32,112 nucleotides of DNA, taken from the NCBI GenBank assembly GCA_938082855.1, contig CALKCC010000342.1:1-32112 (forward strand), given 5' to 3'. Shown here in pieces: positions 26,610 through 32,112 of this stretch (position 1 is its first letter; each line of letters starts with the position of its first letter). This stretch comes from an uncultured Pirellulaceae bacterium. GTDB taxonomy: Bacteria > Planctomycetota > Planctomycetia > Pirellulales > Pirellulaceae. The notes beneath the pieces are model-generated. The model did not search any database, had not been told where the DNA came from, and saw only the letters and a list, made by a program, of their open reading frames with translations. Both the position numbers and the translations under genes were made by a program.

Positions 26610-27992
26610 TTAGAATTCGATGATAGCATCGATGCCGAATGCTGTTTCTGAGTAGTTTTCGGCTGGAATCCAGTCTGAACGTACTTCTGGGCGAAGTAGA
26701 AACAGGCCTTTGCCAGGTCGCCAGTTGGCTCCCACGGTAAACGAGTTCTTGGAGACTGAGTTATCTCGCCACCACTCCATCCTCGCTCCCAAGCTTAAAC
26801 AATCGTCCACGTAGTAGATTAAGTAGTTATTCAAGCCGATATCGTCGCCCGCATCGAACAGGCTACTGGTGTTCACATAATCGCTTTGAAGGATGTACGA
26901 CAGATTTTCGGTTAATGCGAGATCAAGCACGATACTGTGAGAGTACCCTTCACCGCGCCAGCCTAAGTCTCCAAAGGTGGTGATGTAGGTCATCGCAATT
27001 TCTTCGGTCAGATTCTTGGAAACTCCGGCAATCCCGTTACTACCATTTTCTGATTGGGCAAATCCAGAATCCCAGCCTAGCGACCACCCCAAATAGACCG
27101 TCGACTCACTCTCCGTAGTGAATTCGGTCAGCACACCCGTATGAGTGAAGGGTTCGCTATTGAACATCGTTTGAGCATGGCTATAGAAGAAATTATCCGG
27201 CGCGGTAACCGTTTCATATCCAACCGGCGTGTAGAAGTGTCCCAATTTGTAATTGAATCGGCCAACCTGTCCGTGCAGATAGAGCTGAGGCATCGCCCAA
27301 CCATTCTTTCCATTTCCCCAGTTGTTTTGGTAGTCCCAGGTTCCAGATGGATTTCCGAAGGCTTGGGTATCAGGACCGTCAACACCGTAAACGACATCGG
27401 CACGATAACCAATGGTTGGCTCGGAATCTCCATCCCCCTGCCCGACCGACGCATCACTTTCAATGGTCATCCATAACTGGTGAAGGTTTACGCCATGAGC
27501 GTGGTTATTAAATAGTCCATTGTTTTGGTCGTGATAGCCGATCGACGTCCAGCCAGAAAAACGTGGTTGCAGACTCCATTGACTCCGCTCACGGTTTTTC
27601 AGGCGATAGAGCAACCCAAATCGATCGCCTAGGATCTCAGCATCTCCAACAGGCTTGGTTGCCTGAGTGTCTTCCTTTGGGGCACCAGGAGAATCCGATG
27701 CCTCGTCCTGATTCTCGTCAGCTGACAACTGGAACGTGACACTCTTAAACCACTCGGGTTGTTCCAGTGCAGCCGCGTCACCCAGTTCTACTTCTTTTGA
27801 TTGCCCGAAACCTCCATTGTCGGTCAGACCGGCAGACTCTTGGGCAGATAATTCCCCACCAGTCCCGAGCAGACTAAGTAGTCCCAGAACAGCCAGAGAC
27901 AGGCAAGCGAGTAAACAAGTATTTCTTTGTCGAAGCATCGTTTCGTTCAATCGGATCGAATTAGTAGGTAGGCGAATCCAAGGTAATTCCAC
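26610..27992 (-). CDS. Outer-membrane beta-barrel porin (OmpL-like/bbp2 type)
   Basis: Signal-peptide-like N terminus (likely start ATG near 27938: MLRQRNTCLLACLSLAVLGLLSLLGTGGELSAQ). Shares NFFYSHAQTMFNSEPFTHTGVL and LGARMEWWRD with the adjacent paralogue; ends in IDAIIEF. Confidence 0.82.
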   Translation of the reverse strand: MELPWIRLPTNSIRLNETMLRQRNTCLLACLSLAVLGLLSLLGTGGELSAQESAGLTDNGGFGQSKEVELGDAAALEQPEWFKSVTFQLSADENQDEASDSPGAPKEDTQATKPVGDAEILGDRFGLLYRLKNRERSQWSLQPRFSGWTSIGYHDQNNGLFNNHAHGVNLHQLWMTIESDASVGQGDGDSEPTIGYRADVVYGVDGPDTQAFGNPSGTWDYQNNWGNGKNGWAMPQLYLHGQVGRFNYKLGHFYTPVGYETVTAPDNFFYSHAQTMFNSEPFTHTGVLTEFTTESESTVYLGWSLGWDSGFAQSENGSNGIAGVSKNLTEEIAMTYITTFGDLGWRGEGYSHSIVLDLALTENLSYILQSDYVNTSSLFDAGDDIGLNNYLIYYVDDCLSLGARMEWWRDNSVSKNSFTVGANWRPGKGLFLLRPEVRSDWIPAENYSETAFGIDAIIEF

Positions 27993-28225
27993 AGAGATTC
28001 GTCAGTTCAAATCGTCCGTAATCACCTTCTACTCCAATAAATCCCTCGCTTTTCCCAGATCCTCAGACTCTCGAAATTCCATATCTCCGTATTAGCAGTA
28101 TTCCCCTGTATTTACCTACTTTTCCCTGGCTCTCTTCTGGCTCTCTCCTAGCTCCATAGCCACGTCGATTTCAATTTTCGACTTGGCTCGCAAATTCCAA
28201 CTCGGATCCTTGTTTTGGTAGCGCG

Positions 28226-28264
28226 CAAAAAAAACCACCGGTTCGTGAAAACCGGTGGTCTTTT
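28226..28264 (-). terminator. Intrinsic terminator between the two porin genes
   Basis: ACCACCGGTT-CGTGAA-AACCGGTGGT flanked by A8 (T-run on minus strand) and TTTT on plus. Confidence 0.9.
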
Positions 28265-28286
28265 AGTTGTGAGAGTATCTTATAGC

Positions 28287-29402
28287 TTAGTAGCTTAAGA
28301 TAGCATCGACACCGAATCCAGTTCGAGTATCAGTCGTTGAGTCATCCCAATCGATTCTGATTTCTGGACGCAGAACTAAGTCGAAGCTCGATGGTGGTCG
28401 CCAGTTGACACCGGTAGTGAATGCATATTCACTATCAGCACCAAGGTCGTTACCATCTCTCCACCATTCCAGACGAGCACCAAGAGCGATGTCATCAGAA
28501 AGAGTGTAGAAGACGTACTGGTTTACACCAATTTGATATCGTTCGTTAGTATCAACATAATCACTTTGGAATACGTAAGACATACGTTCACCCAGAGTGA
28601 TATCCATTACGATACTGTGAGAGTAACCATTCTCAGTTTCAGAGATATCGCCAAAAGTAGTTACGTAGTTCAGACCAACATTGTCGCCAAGAGATTTACC
28701 CAGAGCGATAATTCCGTTGGAACCATTGGAATCAAAACCAGTATCCCAACCAGCGGTCCAACCAACAGTCAGATCTAAACCAGTTTCAGTGGTTTTGCTA
28801 GCCAGAACACCAGTGTGAGTAAATGGCTCACTGTTATTCATAGTCTTAGCGTGACTGTAGAAGAAGTTATCAGGAGCGGTAACTACTTCGTAACCAACTA
28901 ATGTGTAGAACTTACCAAGTGTAATGTCCCAGTCACCCAGGTGACCAGTTACGTACAACTGTGGCATCGCCCAATCATCTTCTTCTGTATCCCAGTCGCC
29001 AGCAGCGCCAGCATTTGGATTACCAAAAGCGTTGGTGTTTTCAGCATCACGACCATAAACCAGGTCAAAGTGGTAACCGAGTCCAAATCCTTCAGCGTCA
29101 GCGTCGGAAGCTTTATCAAAAGCAAACCAAACCTGGTGTACGCCTACTTTCTTTGGATCAGTGTTAAACAATCCGGTGGAACGGTCGTGGTAACCGACTT
29201 GTGTCCAACCAGAGATTTCAAGGCCTTCACCGTCACGCTTGAAGAGGCTCCAAGTACCATCATCAGATGGTGAGTCAGCAGCATCCTGCAAGGTGTAAGC
29301 GATCGGCTCGAGTACGGGCTGTTGCAATTCATCAGCAGATACACTGCCGCTCATAATAGCGAATGCAAAAGCGCCCAGTAGAGCAAACTTACTGAGTTTC
29401 AT
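28287..29402 (-). CDS. Outer-membrane beta-barrel porin (OmpL-like/bbp2 type), paralogue of the upstream-adjacent porin
   Basis: Signal peptide MKLSKFALLGAFAFAIMSGSVSA; NFFYSHAKTMNNSEPFTHTGVL; LGARLEWWRD; FGVDAILSY; SD GGAGG upstream. Confidence 0.88.
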   Translation of the reverse strand: MKLSKFALLGAFAFAIMSGSVSADELQQPVLEPIAYTLQDAADSPSDDGTWSLFKRDGEGLEISGWTQVGYHDRSTGLFNTDPKKVGVHQVWFAFDKASDADAEGFGLGYHFDLVYGRDAENTNAFGNPNAGAAGDWDTEEDDWAMPQLYVTGHLGDWDITLGKFYTLVGYEVVTAPDNFFYSHAKTMNNSEPFTHTGVLASKTTETGLDLTVGWTAGWDTGFDSNGSNGIIALGKSLGDNVGLNYVTTFGDISETENGYSHSIVMDITLGERMSYVFQSDYVDTNERYQIGVNQYVFYTLSDDIALGARLEWWRDGNDLGADSEYAFTTGVNWRPPSSFDLVLRPEIRIDWDDSTTDTRTGFGVDAILSY

Positions 29403-29967
29403 TTCCCAATATCCTCCATAAAACTAGTGCTTAGGAAACGTTTGGCCCGCCTCACATGTTCGGTAGAACTTGTTAAGCCTAGATTTCCCACAACTAATGC
29501 CTGGTATTCATCCATAAATACAAACAGGCAAAATGTACTTTTTGCTACACAATCAGTTTTTCGGAGCTTTACATGACGTTCGTTAACCTCAAAACCATAA
29601 CTTTCTAACTGAAATGACAATTATTCCGTTTCTAGCGTTAAACCTTGCGGATTAGCCAGACATTTCATCTTCAACACTGTCAAACTAGAGAAACAGGAGA
29701 AACTTTGCGGGCAATCCGGCGTCAGTTTTGACAAATAATTCACACCGATTCCTCGCATTCGGTGCGACAGCTAAACGCATTTTCACACTCAAATAGACAA
29801 TCTGGCTGGAATTAGATTGGTGATCTCCTGGCCTGAGCAGCTCTTACCTGAATACGCTGCCTCCCTTTGCCCGCCGTAGGTTATTGATATACTTAAACCC
29901 AACCCCCATTCGACTCAGACATCCCCCCCACTTCAAAACCGGTTAGGCAAATTCCGCTCATAAGACG

Positions 29968-30999
29968 ATGGCACTATTTAGACGCTCCAAAAAACAAACG
30001 ACTCCCAACGACAGTGAAGCAGCCCCGACTGAACCGACTCAGCAATCGACTCCGGAAGACTCGACCGCAGAAACTGGTTCGCTTTGGACCCGAGTGCGAC
30101 AGGGACTGAAAAAAACTCGAGATGTATTACGTACGGATATCCGTGACATCTTTAAGTCCGAAGGGCAGTTGGTGGATGAGGAATTCCTCAGTCGCTTGTT
30201 TGCGATTTTAGTGAAGACGGACATGGGAGCTCGTCCCGCTGCTGAGATTCGCGACAATATCGAAGCTAAGTTTTCCGGTCGAGTGATCGAATTCGAGGAA
30301 GCGTTGGCTGAAATACGAAACCACCTCAAGGACATTCTGGCTCAACCTCCTCAGCCGGTTCGTTTTGCCGATTCGGGTCCCACCGTCATCTTAGTGGTGG
30401 GCGTCAATGGATCCGGGAAAACTACCTCGATTGCAAAACTCACCAACTACTTTCAGTCCCAAGGTAAGAAAGTTGTCCTAGGCGCGGCCGATACATTCCG
30501 CGCTGCCGCAGTGGAACAGCTCATCATCTGGTCCGAACGATTAGGGGCCGAGATTGTCACCGGCGAAGCCAACTCGGACCCCGCCAGCGTGGCACACCGA
30601 ACAGTCGCCACAGCTCTGGAACAAAATGCGGATATCTGTATTGTTGACACGGCAGGCAGATTGCAGACTCAGACGAATCTCATGAAGCAGCTGGAGAAAA
30701 TCTTCCGCGTTATGAGTAAGCAAATTCCGGATGCACCGCACGAGGTCTTTCTTGTGCTCGATGCCACCGCCGGTCAAAACGGCGTGAGTCAGGCCAAGGG
30801 ATTCTCTGAAGCGGCCAATTGTACTGGGATTATCCTCAGTAAACTCGACGGTACGGCCAAAGGGGGCGTGATCATCCCAATTCGTCAGGAGTTTGAAATA
30901 CCCGTTCTCTTTGTAGGACAAGGTGAGCAAGCTGAAGATCTGGCTCAGTTTGATGCAGACGCATTCGTGAGTGGATTAATTGAAGAAGAAGTCAATTAG
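29968..30999 (+). CDS. ftsY: Signal recognition particle receptor FtsY
   Basis: VVGVNGSGKTTSIAKLTNYF, LGAADTFRAAAVEQL, IVDTAGRLQTQTNLMKQL, LSKLDGTAKGGVIIPI, VGQGEQAEDLAQFD. Confidence 0.96.
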   Translation: MALFRRSKKQTTPNDSEAAPTEPTQQSTPEDSTAETGSLWTRVRQGLKKTRDVLRTDIRDIFKSEGQLVDEEFLSRLFAILVKTDMGARPAAEIRDNIEAKFSGRVIEFEEALAEIRNHLKDILAQPPQPVRFADSGPTVILVVGVNGSGKTTSIAKLTNYFQSQGKKVVLGAADTFRAAAVEQLIIWSERLGAEIVTGEANSDPASVAHRTVATALEQNADICIVDTAGRLQTQTNLMKQLEKIFRVMSKQIPDAPHEVFLVLDATAGQNGVSQAKGFSEAANCTGIILSKLDGTAKGGVIIPIRQEFEIPVLFVGQGEQAEDLAQFDADAFVSGLIEEEVN

Positions 31000-31442
31000 C
31001 TTTCTGCTTCTTCCGCATCAAAGATTCGATCTAATACGCCGTTGACAAAACGGGGTGAGTCTTGCGTACCAAACCGTTTGGCCAATTCTACAGCTTCATG
31101 AATAACAACCTGTCCGGGCGTATCCGTTTGAGTGAGTTCATAAACGCCTAGTCGCAGAATATTCCGATCGGTGGGCGCCATTCTTGATAACGACCAGTTA
31201 TCTGCACTCTCTTCAAGAATCGCATCGACCAGCGACTTGGACTGCCGGATACTCTCCAGCATCTCACGAGTGTAGGTTGAAAGTCCAACCGATTTCCCCT
31301 GCATACGCTCGCTGACAAACTGATCGGCTAACTGCTGATCGCCATTAGGATTCAGGTCATCTTCAAATAGTACCTGAACGATAATTTCCCGAGCAAGGCT
31401 ACGGCCGGTCAATGGCTGGTTATCATCTTCTTGGTCAAACAT
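30996..31442 (-). CDS. nusB: Transcription antitermination protein NusB
   Basis: GRSLAREIIVQVLFEDDLNP, WSLSRMAPTDRNILRLGVYELTQTDTPGQVVIHEAVELAKRFGTQDSPRFVNGVLDRI. Confidence 0.94.
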   Translation of the reverse strand: MFDQEDDNQPLTGRSLAREIIVQVLFEDDLNPNGDQQLADQFVSERMQGKSVGLSTYTREMLESIRQSKSLVDAILEESADNWSLSRMAPTDRNILRLGVYELTQTDTPGQVVIHEAVELAKRFGTQDSPRFVNGVLDRIFDAEEAES

Positions 31443-31505
31443 AACTTGAATCTTCTCTTTGATTTCTCGGTCTCATCATCGACACAATGCGGAGCATGGA
31501 TGCGA

Positions 31506-31994
31506 TCAGCTGTCCAGCTGTTGAATCTGCCGCATCACACTTAGCGTTTCCAATACAGCCGTTGCAGCTTCCTCACCCTTGTTGCCAACCGTACCACCGG
31601 CACGATTCATTGCCTGTTCCATCGACTGACATGTGAGCAATCCAAAGCCAACAGGTAGATTATATTCGAGACTTAAGTTGCCCAGACTCTGGCTTACCTG
31701 AGTGTTAATGTACAGATCATGAGTGGTTTCGCCTTTGATAACAGCTCCCAAACAAATGATCCCTGCGAATTCGCCGGTAGCTGCGAATTGTTTAGCGACC
31801 ACAGGTAATTCCCAGGCACCTGGTACCCATGCCACCTGAATATCACTCTCTGCAATTCCAGCAGCCGTCAAAGTCGCCAACGCTCCGTCATGCAATCGTC
31901 CTGTGATGTTGTCGTTGTAACGCGACACGACAACGGCAAATTTCCCGTTCACGTTATCTGACTTACTCTCAAAAGTCCGTGGCATTCGAACCAT
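31506..31994 (-). CDS. ribH: 6,7-dimethyl-8-ribityllumazine synthase
   Basis: FAVVVSRYNDNITGRL, WVPGAWELPVVAKQ, CLGAVIKGETTHDLYI, GFGLLTCQSMEQAMNRAGGTVGNKGEEAA. Confidence 0.96.
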   Translation of the reverse strand: MVRMPRTFESKSDNVNGKFAVVVSRYNDNITGRLHDGALATLTAAGIAESDIQVAWVPGAWELPVVAKQFAATGEFAGIICLGAVIKGETTHDLYINTQVSQSLGNLSLEYNLPVGFGLLTCQSMEQAMNRAGGTVGNKGEEAATAVLETLSVMRQIQQLDS

Positions 31995-32012
31995 TCCTCA
32001 ATAAAAACCAGC

Positions 32013-32112
32013 TTAGTCTTCCGGATTGATACTCATCAGGAATTCTGCATTAGAATTCGATTTGGCGACTTTGCCTAGCAGGAGTTCCATGGCTTCAGCA
32101 GGTTCCAGGTCA
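32013..32112 (-). CDS. rho: Transcription termination factor Rho, C-terminal end (partial, runs off window)
   Basis: Minus-strand frame to the window edge: DLEPAEAMELLLGKVAKSNSNAEFLMSINPED-stop, resembling the Rho C terminus; absent from the supplied ORF track. Confidence 0.8.
   Translation of the reverse strand, partial: DLEPAEAMELLLGKVAKSNSNAEFLMSINPED

Noticed and set aside
28121-28156. CTGGCTCTCTTCTGGCTCTCT short tandem repeat upstream of porin 1
   Set aside because: Only two imperfect copies; too weak to claim a functional repeat.
29743-29764. CACCGA-N10-TCGGTG inverted repeat upstream of ftsY
   Set aside because: Only 6 bp with a 10-nt loop in a 565-bp spacer; expected by chance.
30541-30930. 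129-aa minus-strand ORF
   Set aside because: Antisense to the ftsY GTPase domain.

Overview
This 32.1 kb window looks like planctomycete-type chromosomal core sequence (inferred from gene content and protein style, not proven). Most genes are housekeeping: partial trpA, arsM-like methyltransferase, ABM monooxygenase, xdhC and mocA-like genes, mcsA/mcsB, trpE, class V aminotransferase, coaD, VWA protein, octaheme cytochrome, squalene-cyclase-like protein, cobA-hemD fusion, TPR protein, rpsT, pyrK-like, rluB-like, tatC, glnK/PII, amtB, two paralogous porins, ftsY, nusB, ribH, and the 3' end of rho, which is missing from the ORF track. No tRNA, rRNA, CRISPR, IS element or prophage was recognised. 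The most interesting part is the nitrogen locus at 24.07-29.4 kb. There, amtB has a textbook sigma-54 promoter (TGGCACGGCCATTGCA) and a leader RNA with mutually exclusive stems. The amtB-glnK gap holds a highly structured, possibly undescribed RNA: a long P1 stem closing a putative three-way junction, a 17-bp hairpin and a perfect 15-bp intrinsic terminator. The PII protein has Leu in place of the uridylylatable Tyr51. The other standout is a TatC with a roughly 230-residue insertion in its first periplasmic loop.
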